A stretch of 64,000 bases of DNA from JADGRB01 sp963835825. Its GTDB lineage: Bacteria > Myxococcota_A > Polyangia > Fen-1088. The translations under genes were made by a program, and so were the position numbers. Below, piece after piece: positions 7,773-18,711 of the stretch. The DNA lies in contig CAWIGZ010000008.1 in assembly GCA_963835825.1 (NCBI GenBank), forward strand, positions 1 through 64,000. Direction: 5' to 3'. The stretch's first letter is position 1. Each line of letters starts with the position of its first letter. Under the pieces are notes generated by a model that was not told the DNA's origin, did no database searches, and was given only the letters and a program-made list of their open reading frames with translations.

Positions 7773-9137
7773 TCACGCGACGCGCTTGCGGCGGAGCTTT
7801 TCGACCAGCGTCGTTCGGTTCAGTCCCAGCAGCTCGGCGGCGCGGTTCTTGTTGCCGCCGGTGCGCTCCAGCGCCTCGCCGATCATGCGGTCCTCGACCG
7901 CCTCCAGCATGGCGCGCAGATCGGTCCCGTCCTCGGGCAGGCCGGGGATCGGGCTCCCTCGGCCGGGCGTCAGGGCGCGCGGGGTGCGGACCGCCTGCGG
8001 CAGATCGGTCAGCGCGATCGTCCCTTTGGCCTTCACGATCACCAGCCGCTCGACCAGGTTCTCGAGCTCGCGGATGTTGCCGGGCCACTGGTAGGTCTCG
8101 AGCGCGGCCATCGCGTTGGGCTCGAACCCCACCACGGCGCGCTTGTTGCGCTCGTTCGCGCGGCGCACGAAGTGGTTGGCCAGCTGGGGGATGTCGCCGG
8201 GGCGCTCGCGCAGCGACGGCAGCTCGACCGGAATGACGTTGAGGCGCCAGTAGAGGTCGGCGCGGAACTTTCCGGCGGCGACCTCGCGCTCGAGGTTGCG
8301 GTTGGTGGCGGCCAGGATGCGGACGTCGATGCGGGTGGGGGTCTCCTCGCCGACCGGGTAGAGCTCGCCGTCCTGGATGAGGCGCAGCAGCTTGGCCTGC
8401 ACGCCGATCTCCATCTCGCCGATCTCGTCGAGGAAGATCGTGCCGGTGTCGGCCTGCATGAACCGGCCGGTCCGCGCGCTGGACGCGCCGGTGAACGAGC
8501 CCTTGGCGTGGCCGAACAGCTCGGACTCGACCAGGTTCGACGGGATGGCGGCGCAGTTCACCGCCACGAACGGCTTGTTCCTGCGCCCCGAGCCGGCGTG
8601 CAGCGAGCGGGCGACCAGCTCCTTGCCGGTCCCCGAATCGCCGGTGATGAGGACCGTGCAGCCGGTGTCGGCCACCTGGGCCAAAAGCCCCAGCGCCGGA
8701 AGCAGGCTGGCGTCGTTGCCCAGCAGCCAGGGGGCGTGCTTGTCCCGCCAGGCCAGCGCGTCGGGCTCCGGCTCGGGCGGGGTCGGCTTGAGCAGCGCGG
8801 CCACGGACTCTTCCAGCGTGCGGATCTCGAACGGCTTGATCAGGAAGTCGCGGGCGCCGGCGTGCATCGCCCGCACGGCGTCCGGGATCTCGGCGCTGCC
8901 GCTCATGGCGATGACCGGGGTGCCCGGCGCGTGCAGCCGCGCGGCGGCCAGGATGTCGAACCCGCTGACGTCCGGCATGCGGATGTCGGTCAGGATGAGG
9001 TCGAAACGCTCCTGGCGCAGCCGGGCCAGACCCTGCTCGCCGTTCTGCGCGACAACTTCATGACCGGCCGCACGCAGGATGCGCCCCAGGCTCCGGCACA
9101 GAGACTCCTCGTCGTCGCATAGAAGGATTCTTCCCAT
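7773..9137 (-). CDS. NtrC-family sigma-54-dependent response regulator
   Basis: A 454-residue three-domain regulator. The receiver domain (about 1-115) has acidic pocket DDE at 8-10, phospho-acceptor Asp51 in LILTDIRMP and Lys101. The AAA+ sigma-54 interaction domain (about 140-370) has Walker A GDSGTGKE at 166-173 and the loop GSFTGA at 213-218, a GAFTGA variant with Ser for Ala. A FIS-type HTH closes the protein (GGNKNRAAELLGLNRTTLVE). It would activate sigma-54 promoters on phosphorylation. No cognate histidine kinase is adjacent, so its signal is unknown. The substituted GAFTGA position is tolerated in some family members. Confidence 0.95.
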   Translation of the reverse strand: MGRILLCDDEESLCRSLGRILRAAGHEVVAQNGEQGLARLRQERFDLILTDIRMPDVSGFDILAAARLHAPGTPVIAMSGSAEIPDAVRAMHAGARDFLIKPFEIRTLEESVAALLKPTPPEPEPDALAWRDKHAPWLLGNDASLLPALGLLAQVADTGCTVLITGDSGTGKELVARSLHAGSGRRNKPFVAVNCAAIPSNLVESELFGHAKGSFTGASSARTGRFMQADTGTIFLDEIGEMEIGVQAKLLRLIQDGELYPVGEETPTRIDVRILAATNRNLEREVAAGKFRADLYWRLNVIPVELPSLRERPGDIPQLANHFVRRANERNKRAVVGFEPNAMAALETYQWPGNIRELENLVERLVIVKAKGTIALTDLPQAVRTPRALTPGRGSPIPGLPEDGTDLRAMLEAVEDRMIGEALERTGGNKNRAAELLGLNRTTLVEKLRRKRVA

Positions 9138-9441
9138 GGTGGTCGCGGCGAAAACCTGCTCAAGTTTCTCACGGTCCTACCGACTTGAGCGAGCCTTTTT
9201 TTCGGATGATGGCCTACGAACAACTACGTATGATTTTTCGAGGGCGCTCGAACACCTATATTTGCGGGCTCGGCTGGCGGTTCGCCGGCCGCTCGAAGAC
9301 GCGACGGGCCAAACGACCGGTCGGGCGCCGTATGTCGCGGCACCCGGCGCAACCGGACTTCAGCGGTCCTTGTCGGTGGTGCTCGGGCCCGCGGATTTGG
9401 CCGGGCTTGCTTGTCAGGAGACGGCGGACTAAACCGTCGGC
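9138..9441. other. Intergenic region with a perfect 8-bp hairpin and T-run
   Basis: This 304-base divergent gap contains no convincing gene. GCTCAAGT (9158-9165) pairs perfectly with ACTTGAGC (9183-9190) across a 17-base loop, followed by a T-run at 9196-9202. That resembles an intrinsic terminator on the + strand, but there is no + strand gene upstream. It also lies in the leader of the minus-strand NtrC gene, so it may be regulatory or chance. The rest, to 9441, shows nothing recognisable. Confidence 0.3.
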
Positions 9442-11289
9442 ATGAAGGAGCCTGCCCGTACGCTGATTGGTGAAATCGAACGGGTGGTCTCGGCTCTGCC
9501 GGACGCGGTGCTGTTTCGGGGCGCCTCGCCGGAGGGGCTGGCCCGTTTCCAGGCCGTGATGGGGATGGCGCCGCCGCCTGGGCTGGCGGCCTTTCTGGCC
9601 GCGCACGACGGGGGCCTGCTGGGCCCCGAGACGAAGCTCCTCACGATGGATGAGGCGCTGGCCAGGGTCTCGGGCACGCGCCGGACGCCGGGGATCTCCT
9701 CCTGGCCGGCGGGCCTCTGGCCGATCGTCGACCGGGCGGGGCGCCGGTATGCGCTCGACGCCGAGGAGGCCAGCGGCGACGGCGAATGGCCGGTGGTCGA
9801 GGTGACCGAGCAGGGGGTCGACCGGGTCGGGACCTCCTGCCTGCGCTTCCTGCACGTCCTGTGCGCCGAGCTGGCCTCGGTGGGCGTCCCGGGCGAGTCC
9901 GCCATTTCGCTTTGCGAGGCGCGCTGCCATCGCGATCCGGGGCTGGCCGATCACTGGCTCGATTTCGCCGAGCTGCTCGAGCCCGAAGGGCGGGCGGCGG
10001 AGATCGACGCCACGCTGGCGGCGGCGCTGCGCGCGGCCACGCCCCCCACGCCGGCGCTGATGCTGGCGATCGGGATGCGCGCGGTGCGCGTCGGCGATCA
10101 AGAAGGGGCGCTGCGGGCGTTCAGCGACGCCATCGCGCTCGAGCCGATCGGCGCGCGCGACGACGATGCGCGGCTCGACGCCGCGGCGCTGGTCTCCGTC
10201 CTGGCGGCCGAGCGGGGCGACACGGCCGCGGTCACGGCGGCGCGGGCTCTTCTCGGCGAGGCGACGGTGGCCACCGCGGCGTTCTGGCGAGGCGAAGCGC
10301 TGGCCGCCCTGGCGGAGCCGTCCGAGCCACGCCCCCCGTCGAGCGACGCCACGGCTGCCGACTCGAACGAGCCATCGGCGCCCCCCGCGCGTCCGTTTCA
10401 GGGGCCGATATCGAACGTCGGAGCTCTGGCGATCCGGATCGTGGCGGCGCTCGATCCGCTGGATCGCGATCTGGCCAAGCTGCGGGCGCCGACGCCGGCC
10501 CTGCGCGAGGGGCTCAGCCGGCTGCAGGCGGCGCGCGAGGAGCTGGAGGCGGGGCGGGCCACCGCGGCGGCGCGGGACGCCCGGGCGATCGCCGCGCTGC
10601 CGGCGCTGGCCGAGCTGGGCGCGGCCCAGGCTTTTCTCGCCGAGGCGCTGAACGCCGTCCACGCGCCCGACGCGGCCGCGGTCGCCAAGCGCGCCATCGA
10701 GCTGAACCCGGCGCTGGTCGACGGCTGGCGCGAGCTGGGCGACGCGGAGCTCGAGGCGGGGCGCCTCAAGGAGGGCGAGGCGGCGTTTCGCCAGGTGGTG
10801 GCGATGGACGCGACCTACGGGCTCGGCTACGCGAAGCTGGCCCAGGTGCTGCTCGAGCAGGGGCGGACGCTGGAGGCGCTGGAGGCGATCGGCGAGGCCG
10901 GAAGCCGGGGCGGCGATCCCTTCTTCATCGCGGCGATTCGCGGCGACATTTACGCCGAGATGGAGCGCCACACCGACGCGGCCGACGCCTACGACCTGGC
11001 GCTGGCGTTCGAGCCCGACGATCACTGGGCGCTGCACCAGGCCGCGCTGGAGCACGGGTTCGCGGGCAACAGCTCGCGCGCCTCGGAGCTGTTCGCGGCG
11101 GCCCTGCAGCACGACCGCGAGGGGTGCCACCAGACGCTGGTCGACTACGGCGATCACCTGCGGCGCCTCGGACGGATCGGCGACGCGGTCAGGCTCTACC
11201 GTAAGGCCGTCGCCGCCGTTCCCGGAGATCCTGATTGGAAGCAGACCCTGCGCGAAGCCGAGCGCGAGCTTTTAGCCGCCCCTAACTGA
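9442..11289 (+). CDS. SUKH (SMI1/KNR4-like) domain protein with TPR repeats
   Basis: A 615-residue soluble protein. Residues about 1-140 resemble the SMI1/KNR4 (SUKH) fold: an initial helix, then PPPGLAAFLAAHDGGLLGPE and a later WPIVDRAGRRYAL segment. SUKH proteins act as immunity or scaffold proteins in many bacteria. Residues about 150-615 are Ala-rich tetratricopeptide repeats, for example LVDGWRELGDAELEAGRL and LGYAKLAQVLLEQGRTLEAL. A poorly conserved Pro/Ser linker lies near residues 290-315. No signal peptide or membrane segment is seen. Its partner is unknown; no toxin gene is adjacent. It ends 44 bases before cysD but need not be functionally linked to it. Confidence 0.7.
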   Translation: MKEPARTLIGEIERVVSALPDAVLFRGASPEGLARFQAVMGMAPPPGLAAFLAAHDGGLLGPETKLLTMDEALARVSGTRRTPGISSWPAGLWPIVDRAGRRYALDAEEASGDGEWPVVEVTEQGVDRVGTSCLRFLHVLCAELASVGVPGESAISLCEARCHRDPGLADHWLDFAELLEPEGRAAEIDATLAAALRAATPPTPALMLAIGMRAVRVGDQEGALRAFSDAIALEPIGARDDDARLDAAALVSVLAAERGDTAAVTAARALLGEATVATAAFWRGEALAALAEPSEPRPPSSDATAADSNEPSAPPARPFQGPISNVGALAIRIVAALDPLDRDLAKLRAPTPALREGLSRLQAAREELEAGRATAAARDARAIAALPALAELGAAQAFLAEALNAVHAPDAAAVAKRAIELNPALVDGWRELGDAELEAGRLKEGEAAFRQVVAMDATYGLGYAKLAQVLLEQGRTLEALEAIGEAGSRGGDPFFIAAIRGDIYAEMERHTDAADAYDLALAFEPDDHWALHQAALEHGFAGNSSRASELFAAALQHDREGCHQTLVDYGDHLRRLGRIGDAVRLYRKAVAAVPGDPDWKQTLREAERELLAAPN

Positions 11290-11333
11290 GCCGGCTGACG
11301 GCCCGACCGTCACTGTGTCAGGATGGGAGTTTC

Positions 11334-12245
11334 ATGGATCACCTGGAGCAACTCGAACAACAAAGCGTCTACATCTTTCGGGAAGCGTTCCGTCACTTCG
11401 AGCGGCTGTGCATGTTGTGGTCGATCGGGAAGGACTCGACGGTTCTGCTGTGGCTGGCGCGCAAGGCGTTCTTCGGCCACATCCCGTTTCCGCTGGTCCA
11501 CATCGACACCAGCTACAAGCTCCCCGAGATGATCGCGTACCGCGACCGTCTGGCGCTGGAGTACAAGCTGCAGATGATCGTCGGCCAGAACAAGGCGGCC
11601 CTGGCGGCCAGGGACACCTTCCCCGAAAAGCTGAAGGCGAACCCGAAGATGACCGCCGAGGAGCAGGCGACGGCCCGCACCGAGTGCTGCGGCAAGCTCA
11701 AGAGCGGCGCGCTGGCCGCCACGCTGCACGGCACCGGCGAGCGGATGCGGATGAACCTCAAGACCGGCCAGTACGAGGTCGATCCCGATCGCGCCGCCTA
11801 CACCGGCGTCATCGTCGGCGCGCGCGCCGACGAGGAGGGGAGCCGCTCGAAGGAGCGCTACTTCTCGCCGCGCGACAAGAACGACGACTGGGACGTCGGC
11901 GATCAGCCGCCCGAGTTCTGGAACCAGTTCAAGACCGACTTCGCGCCGGGGACGCACGTGCGCATCCACCCGCTGCTCGACTGGACCGAGCTGAACATCT
12001 GGGAGTACATCAAGCGGGAGAACATCCCCACGGTGTCGCTCTACTACGACCAGGGGGACGGGACGCGCTACCGCAGCCTCGGCTGCGGCCCCTGTCAGTC
12101 GCCCATCAAGAGCACGTCGAAGAACGTCGACGACATCATCGTCGAGCTCAAGAGCGGCTCGCTGCGGAACATCGCCGAGCGCTCCGGCCGCCTGCAGGAC
12201 GGCAAGCACGGCCTCGAAGAGCTGCGCCGCAAGGGGTACATGTGA
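11334..12245 (+). CDS. cysD: Sulfate adenylyltransferase subunit 2
   Basis: CysD, the PP-loop catalytic subunit of ATP sulfurylase, makes adenylyl sulfate from ATP and sulfate with CysN. The 303-residue protein starts MDHLEQLEQQSVYIFREAF and has the PP-loop SIGKDS at about residues 30-35, a common variant of SGGKDS. Later come DEEGSRSKERYFSPRDKND and LGCGPCQSPI, and it ends LEELRRKGYM, all typical. Length is normal. cysN/C follows after 72 bases, as a sulfate-activation operon for cysteine synthesis or sulfation. No reductase genes are in the window. Confidence 0.97.
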   Translation: MDHLEQLEQQSVYIFREAFRHFERLCMLWSIGKDSTVLLWLARKAFFGHIPFPLVHIDTSYKLPEMIAYRDRLALEYKLQMIVGQNKAALAARDTFPEKLKANPKMTAEEQATARTECCGKLKSGALAATLHGTGERMRMNLKTGQYEVDPDRAAYTGVIVGARADEEGSRSKERYFSPRDKNDDWDVGDQPPEFWNQFKTDFAPGTHVRIHPLLDWTELNIWEYIKRENIPTVSLYYDQGDGTRYRSLGCGPCQSPIKSTSKNVDDIIVELKSGSLRNIAERSGRLQDGKHGLEELRRKGYM

Positions 12246-12317
12246 GCGCGGGCGCGAGCACTCTTCGGTAGCCGTTTTTCGTAGTCGGTTTTTTTTCGTG
12301 AGACAAAGGCGCCATCA

Positions 12318-14199
<1,882 letters not shown>

Positions 14200-14217
14200 C
14201 GACGCGCGGCTAATTCT

Positions 14218-14514
14218 TCAGCTCTCGTCCTCGGGCGCATCCGGAAGGCGGGCGTCGTGCCAGACGGCCACGATCCAGATGGTTTTCGCTTCGGTGCGGT
14301 AGAAAAATCGGTAAGGCGGCACCACGATCTCGCGATGCAAAAACTCGGGAAACTCCGGGATCTTCCGCCCGGAATGCGGGTGGGGTCCCAGACGGCGAAG
14401 CGCCTTGGACGCGCGCAGGTTGAATCGCCCGGCGGCCAACGGATTCCGCGCCCGCAAATAGTCGATCGCCCGGAGAAACTGTCGCCGCGCGGACGGCGTG
14501 AACCGGACCTTCAC
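14218..14514 (-). CDS. RelE/ParE-family toxin
   Basis: A 98-residue ParE/RelE-fold toxin: KVRFTPSARRQFLRAIDYL, a central HPHSGRKIPEF, and the C-terminal VPPYRFFYRTEAKTIWIVAV with a following WHDAR. ParE-like members poison gyrase, whereas RelE-like members cut mRNA on ribosomes; the sequence alone does not decide. Its start overlaps the Phd-type antitoxin stop by four bases, so the two form a coupled operon in the usual antitoxin-first order. Confidence 0.92.
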   Translation of the reverse strand: MKVRFTPSARRQFLRAIDYLRARNPLAAGRFNLRASKALRRLGPHPHSGRKIPEFPEFLHREIVVPPYRFFYRTEAKTIWIVAVWHDARLPDAPEDES

Positions 14515-14783
14515 TTCGCGAGAAGACGGTCGGCTTCGGCGAGGACGTCTTCGAGATCGTGACCACGCCCGGTGGCGATCTCCTTTTCCCCTTTGACCAG
14601 CAGCTTGAGGAGCTCGCGCTCATGCTCCGTTCGCTGGTACTCGTCGACGCCAATGATGATTGCGGCCGCGCGGCCGCGCTGGGTGATGATGACAGGCTGC
14701 CGAGTCTTCTTGATCCGGTGCAGGACGCTGGCCGCAGTTTGGCGGAGGTCACTGACTGGAACCATGTCGGGGATCTTGCTCAT
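14511..14783 (-). CDS. Phd/YefM-family antitoxin
   Basis: A 90-residue antitoxin with the Phd/YefM N-terminal dimer and DNA-binding fold: VPVSDLRQTAASVLHRIKK, then QPVIITQRGRAAAIIIGVDE. A flexible acidic C terminus (DLEDVLAEADRLLAK) would wrap the toxin. ATG at 14783 is preferred over an upstream alternative at 14828: it matches the family N terminus, has AGGG nearby, and leaves the operator palindrome at 14803-14818 in the leader. Autorepression through that palindrome is expected for the family. Confidence 0.92.
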   Translation of the reverse strand: MSKIPDMVPVSDLRQTAASVLHRIKKTRQPVIITQRGRAAAIIIGVDEYQRTEHERELLKLLVKGEKEIATGRGHDLEDVLAEADRLLAK

Positions 14784-14802
14784 CGCGGCACCCTGTCGAG
14801 AC

Positions 14803-14818
14803 GTACAAGTAGTTGTAC
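14803..14818. promoter_or_regulatory. Perfect palindrome, likely Phd/YefM operator
   Basis: GTACAAGTAGTTGTAC is a perfect inverted repeat of 6-base arms around a 4-base spacer, 20 bases upstream of the antitoxin ATG. YefM-YoeB operators are known to use short palindromes with a TGTACA core, and the TTGTAC/GTACAA arms fit that pattern. The position, in or just downstream of the expected promoter, suits autorepression of the toxin-antitoxin operon. Confidence 0.6.
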
Positions 14819-14925
14819 CAGTAAACATACCATGGCCCGCGCACCAGGTGATGGTCGAGGTCGGAGCGGGCGGCGATGAAAGTCGACCGTGACGTTTGGT
14901 TTCGGGTCATGACAGAGTAGCGGCG

Positions 14926-17332
14926 ATGGAGATTGAAGCCGCGAGCGCGGTGCCGCCACCTGTCGAACGCCCCGCGCCGTTTTCGCCCGAGGTGCTGGCG
15001 CGCGAGCTGAACCCGGCTCAGCTCGAGGCGGTGCTTCACCCGCCTGGGCCGATGGTGGTGGTGGCCGGCGCCGGCTCGGGCAAGACGCGGGTCATCACCT
15101 ACCGGCTGGCGCGGCTGGTGGCGACCGGCGCCGACCCGCGCCGCATCGTGGCGGTCACCTTCACCAACAAGGCCGCCGGCGAGCTGCGCGAGCGGGTCGA
15201 CAAGCTGCTCTGGGAGCGGATGAGACATCGGCAGCCGGGGCCTGTGGGTGGGGACCTTCCACGCCATCTCGGCGCGCATCCTGCGCCAGTGGGGCGAGGC
15301 GGTCGGGCTGCGCAAGGACTTCGTCATCTACGACGACGACGACCAGAAGCGCCTGCTCGGCCGGGTGCTCACCGACCTCAAGGTTCCCGAGCGGATGTTC
15401 CCGGTGCGGCAGGTGCTGTCGGCCATCGACCGCGCCAAGAACCAGGGGATCACGGCCGACTCGTTCAACTCGGACGACTACTTCGACGACGTGGTCGGCA
15501 AGGCCTACAAGCTCTACGAGGAGCGGCTGGCGGCGGCCAACGCCACCGACTTCGGCGGGCTGCTGATGAAGACGCTGCAGCTCTGCGCCGGCCAGACCGC
15601 CGCCGCGCAGGAGATCGCCCAGCGCTTCGACCACGTCCTCGTCGACGAGTTCCAGGACACCAACAGCGTGCAGTACCGGCTGGTCCGGCTGCTCGCCCGG
15701 CAGACCGGCAGCATCACCGTCGTCGGCGACGAGGATCAGTCGATCTACCGCTGGCGGGGGGCCGACATCCGCAACATCCTCGACTTCGAGCGCGACCACC
15801 CGGGCGCCTTCGTCGTGAAGCTGGAGCAGAACTACCGCTCCACCGGCAACATCCTGCGCGCCGCCAACGCCATCATCGAGAAGAACAGCGAGCGGCGGCC
15901 GAAGCGCCTGTTCACGCAATCGGGCGACGGCGAGCCGCTCATCGTCTTCGAGGGGGAGACCGAGCGCGACGAGGCCGAGTTCGTCGTCTCGCGGATCGAG
16001 GCGGCCCTGTCGACCACGTTGGCGCCGCGCGACTTCGCGGTCTTCTACCGGACCAACGCCCAGTCGCGGGTGCTGGAAGACGCGCTCCGCGCCCGCGATC
16101 TGCCGTACTCGGTGGTGGGCGGGACGCGCTTCTTCGACCGGGCCGAGATCAAGAACCTCATCAGCTACCTGCGGGCCATCGCCAACCCCGACGACGGCCT
16201 GGCGCTGCAGCGGATCATCAACGTCCCGGCGCGGGGGATCGGCTCGACCACCACCGACCGGATCGGCGATCTCATCTACGAGCGGAAGCTCTCGGCCTGG
16301 CAGACGCTGGAGCTGGTCTCGACCGACGAGCAGCTCCTCGGTGCCGGCCCGCGCAAGAAGGTCGCCGCCTTCGTCGAGATGATGCGCAAGCTGCGCCTGG
16401 AAGGGGCGGGCCTCGGCCCGGCGTCGCTGGCCGAGAAGGTGCTGGAGGAGAGCGGCTACCGCGACGCGCTGGCGGGCGAGGCGACGCTGGAGGCGGAAGG
16501 GCGCATCGAGAACCTGCTGGAGCTGGTGGCCCAGATGCGCGAGTACGAGCGCGAGGCGGAAGAGCCGACGCTGCACGGATTCCTCGAGCGGGTCGCGCTG
16601 GCCTCCGACGTCGACGGCTACGATCCCGAAAAGGGCGCCGTCTCCCTGATGACGGTCCACACCGCCAAGGGGCTGGAGTTCCCGGTGGTGTTCCTCACCG
16701 GCCTCGAGGAGCGGATCTTCCCGCACGCCCGCAGCGTCGACGACGACTCGGCCGTCGAGGAAGAGCGCCGCCTCTGCTACGTGGCGGTCACCCGCGCCCG
16801 CACGCTGCTGCACCTGTCGCGCGTGCGCCGCCGGCGCCTCTCGGGGCAGGAGCTGCCCGGCATCCCCAGCCGCTTCCTGCGCGACCTGCCGATGGAGGGC
16901 GTCGAGCAGATCATCACCGCGCGGCCGCCCGAGTACGGCGGCTACGGCTCGAGCGAAGGGCGCGGGCCCTGGGGCGGACGCTGGAGCCGCGACGAGGCGC
17001 CGGCCTATTCACCCTACGACCAGCGCGCCGAGTTCGCGCACCTGCCGCCCGGGCGCTCCCGGTCGCCGGCGCCCGGACCGGCGCTCCCCCGCGCGGGCGC
17101 GCCGCGCGGGACAGCCGCCCGCGCCAAGCCGGGCGAGATCGTCGTCGAGTACGACACCGACGACTCGGCGGCGGGACCGGGGCTGCAGGTGGGCGCCAAG
17201 CTGCGCCACCCTTCGTTCGGCGTCGGCGAGGTGCGCGGCTGGCAAGGCACCGGCGCCGATCTGAAGGTGACGATGAAGTTCGCCGGCGCCGGCGTGAAGA
17301 CGATCCTCGCCCGGTTTCTCTCCCAGCCTTGA
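14926..17332 (+). CDS. pcrA: UvrD/PcrA-family 3'-5' DNA helicase, one frameshift
   Basis: A superfamily 1A helicase for repair and replication. All motifs are present: LNPAQLEAV (Q motif), AGAGSGKTRV (Walker A), TFTNKAAGELRERV (Ia), DEFQDTN (II), VVGDEDQSIYRWRGAD (III), LEQNYRST (IV), VHTAKGLEFPVVFLTGLEER (V) and LCYVAVTRAR (VI). A PcrA-type C-terminal Tudor-like domain (GAKLRHPSFGVGEVRGW) follows a Pro/Gly-rich linker. The frame shifts near 15237: the first frame ends shortly after LLWERM and the second resumes with LWVGTFHAI. Removing one base in the CCGGGG run restores it. ATG at 14926 is chosen as start; an upstream GTG is possible. Confidence 0.93.
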
Positions 17333-17418
17333 CCTTGGCCCGCTCACCCTGGGCGACGGAGTCTTGGTGGCGAACGTTGCTCAGCGGAACGCCTGACGCG
17401 CGGCAAGATCCTCGCCAT

Positions 17419-17517
17419 GACACCTTTCAGGGCGAATGGCGCGGTCACCTGTGGCGCCCCGGCCACTGGGAGCGCCGCCAGGGGCGCCAGGTCTGGATCG
17501 AGGGCGAGTGGCGATAG
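17419..17517 (+). pseudogene. Possible remnant of a YXWGXW-repeat protein
   Basis: This short open stretch between pcrA and mrp reads DTFQGEWRGHLWRPGHWERR and then QGRQVWIEGEWR before a stop. The spacing of Trp, Gly and Arg resembles the WxPGHWxxRxGxxVWxxGxW pattern of YXWGXW-repeat (BcpO-related) secreted proteins. There is no convincing start codon or signal peptide in the frame, so a remnant or fragment is more likely than an intact gene. Confidence 0.3.
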
Positions 17518-17534
17518 CGCGCCCGTAGGCGACG

Positions 17535-18548
17535 TCAGCGAATCAGCGTCAGCTTCGAGCTGCGCTTGCCGCTCTCCGGCGAGGGGGTGTTCCTCACGGA
17601 GAGCTGGCAGGCGACGTCGGAGGCGATGCGGGCGAAGATCTCGGCGACCTTGGACTTCGGGTCGCGGACGACGACCGGGGTCCCTTCGTCGCCGGCACGG
17701 CTGACGGACGGCTCGAGCGGGATCTCGCCGAGGAACTTGAGGCCGGCGCGCTCGGCCAGCTTGCGCCCGCCGCCGCGCAGGAAGATCTCCTCGTGGTGGC
17801 CGCAGCTCGGGCAGACGAAGCCGCTCATGTTCTCGACCAGGCCCAGCACCGGCACCTCGACGCGCGTCCACATCGACAGCGCCTTCTCGACGTCGATCAC
17901 CGACACCTCCTGCGGCGTCGTCACCATCACCGCGCCGGTGATCGGCAAGAGCTGCGACAGCGAGAGCTGCGCGTCGCCGGTCCCCGGCGGCAGGTCGACG
18001 ATGAGGTAGTCGAGCTCGCCCCAGTGGACGTCCTCGATGAACTGCTGCAGCAGCTTGTGGACCATCGGCCCGCGCCAGATCACCGCGCCGCCCCGCTCGA
18101 CGAAGAAGCCGATCGACACCACGCGCATGCCGTGGTGGACGGCGGGGACGATCTTGTTGCCGGTGTCGATCTGCCCGGGGACCTCGGGGTCGCCCATCAT
18201 CTGGGGGATCGACGGACCATAAACGTCGGCGTCCATGATGCCGACGCTGGCCCCCTGGCGCGCCAGCGCCGCGGCGAGGTTGGTGCTGACCGTCGACTTG
18301 CCGACGCCGCCCTTGCCGGCCGCGACGGCGATGATGTTCTTCACGCCGGGCAGCCGCGGGTTGTCCGGGCGGTTGGCGCGACCGCGGACCTTGGCGGTGA
18401 CCTTCACGTCGACGCCGGCGATCCCGGGGACGCGCCCCACCGCTTGCTCGACGGCACGGGTGATCTCGTCTTTCGATGGGCACGCCGGGGTGGTCAGCTC
18501 GACGGTGATCTGCGCCCGATCACCGGCCATCTCGACGGCGGAGATCAT
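17535..18548 (-). CDS. Mrp/ApbC-family iron-sulfur carrier ATPase
   Basis: A P-loop ATPase of the Mrp/NBP35 family that binds and transfers Fe-S clusters. It has Walker A GKGGVGKS at residues 78-85, DADVYGPSIPQMMG, VDLPPGTGD and the cluster-ligand motif VCPSCGHH. The N terminus is a MIP18/DUF59 domain. The same frame stays open and family-like upstream of the ATG at 18548, to about 18632 (residues ETTEAIRAALAEVQDPALKI), so the true start is farther right. No ATG, GTG or TTG is seen there, pointing to a rare start or an indel. The listed start is therefore a minimum. Confidence 0.93.
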   Translation of the reverse strand: MISAVEMAGDRAQITVELTTPACPSKDEITRAVEQAVGRVPGIAGVDVKVTAKVRGRANRPDNPRLPGVKNIIAVAAGKGGVGKSTVSTNLAAALARQGASVGIMDADVYGPSIPQMMGDPEVPGQIDTGNKIVPAVHHGMRVVSIGFFVERGGAVIWRGPMVHKLLQQFIEDVHWGELDYLIVDLPPGTGDAQLSLSQLLPITGAVMVTTPQEVSVIDVEKALSMWTRVEVPVLGLVENMSGFVCPSCGHHEEIFLRGGGRKLAERAGLKFLGEIPLEPSVSRAGDEGTPVVVRDPKSKVAEIFARIASDVACQLSVRNTPSPESGKRSSKLTLIR

Positions 18549-18711
18549 CCCCGCCGAGACGAGGTCGATCTTCAGCGCGGGATCCTGAACCTCGGCCAGC
18601 GCGGCCCTGATGGCCTCTGTCGTTTCTTGGACGGTAGGAATGCGCGAAGCCTGCCGAACTTGCGCGTCAGGCGCTAGCCTTTTCTCCCCTGCGACGCCGC
18701 GCTTGCGAACC

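Noticed and set aside
9158..9202. Intrinsic terminator on the + strand
   Set aside because: The hairpin and T-run look right, but no + strand gene ends upstream; kept only as an unexplained hairpin in the intergenic entry.
9256..11157. Long minus-strand open frame (633 codons) opposite the SUKH/TPR gene
   Set aside because: Arg/Gly-rich shadow of the plus-strand TPR gene caused by high GC; no domain, whereas the plus strand has clear TPR periodicity.
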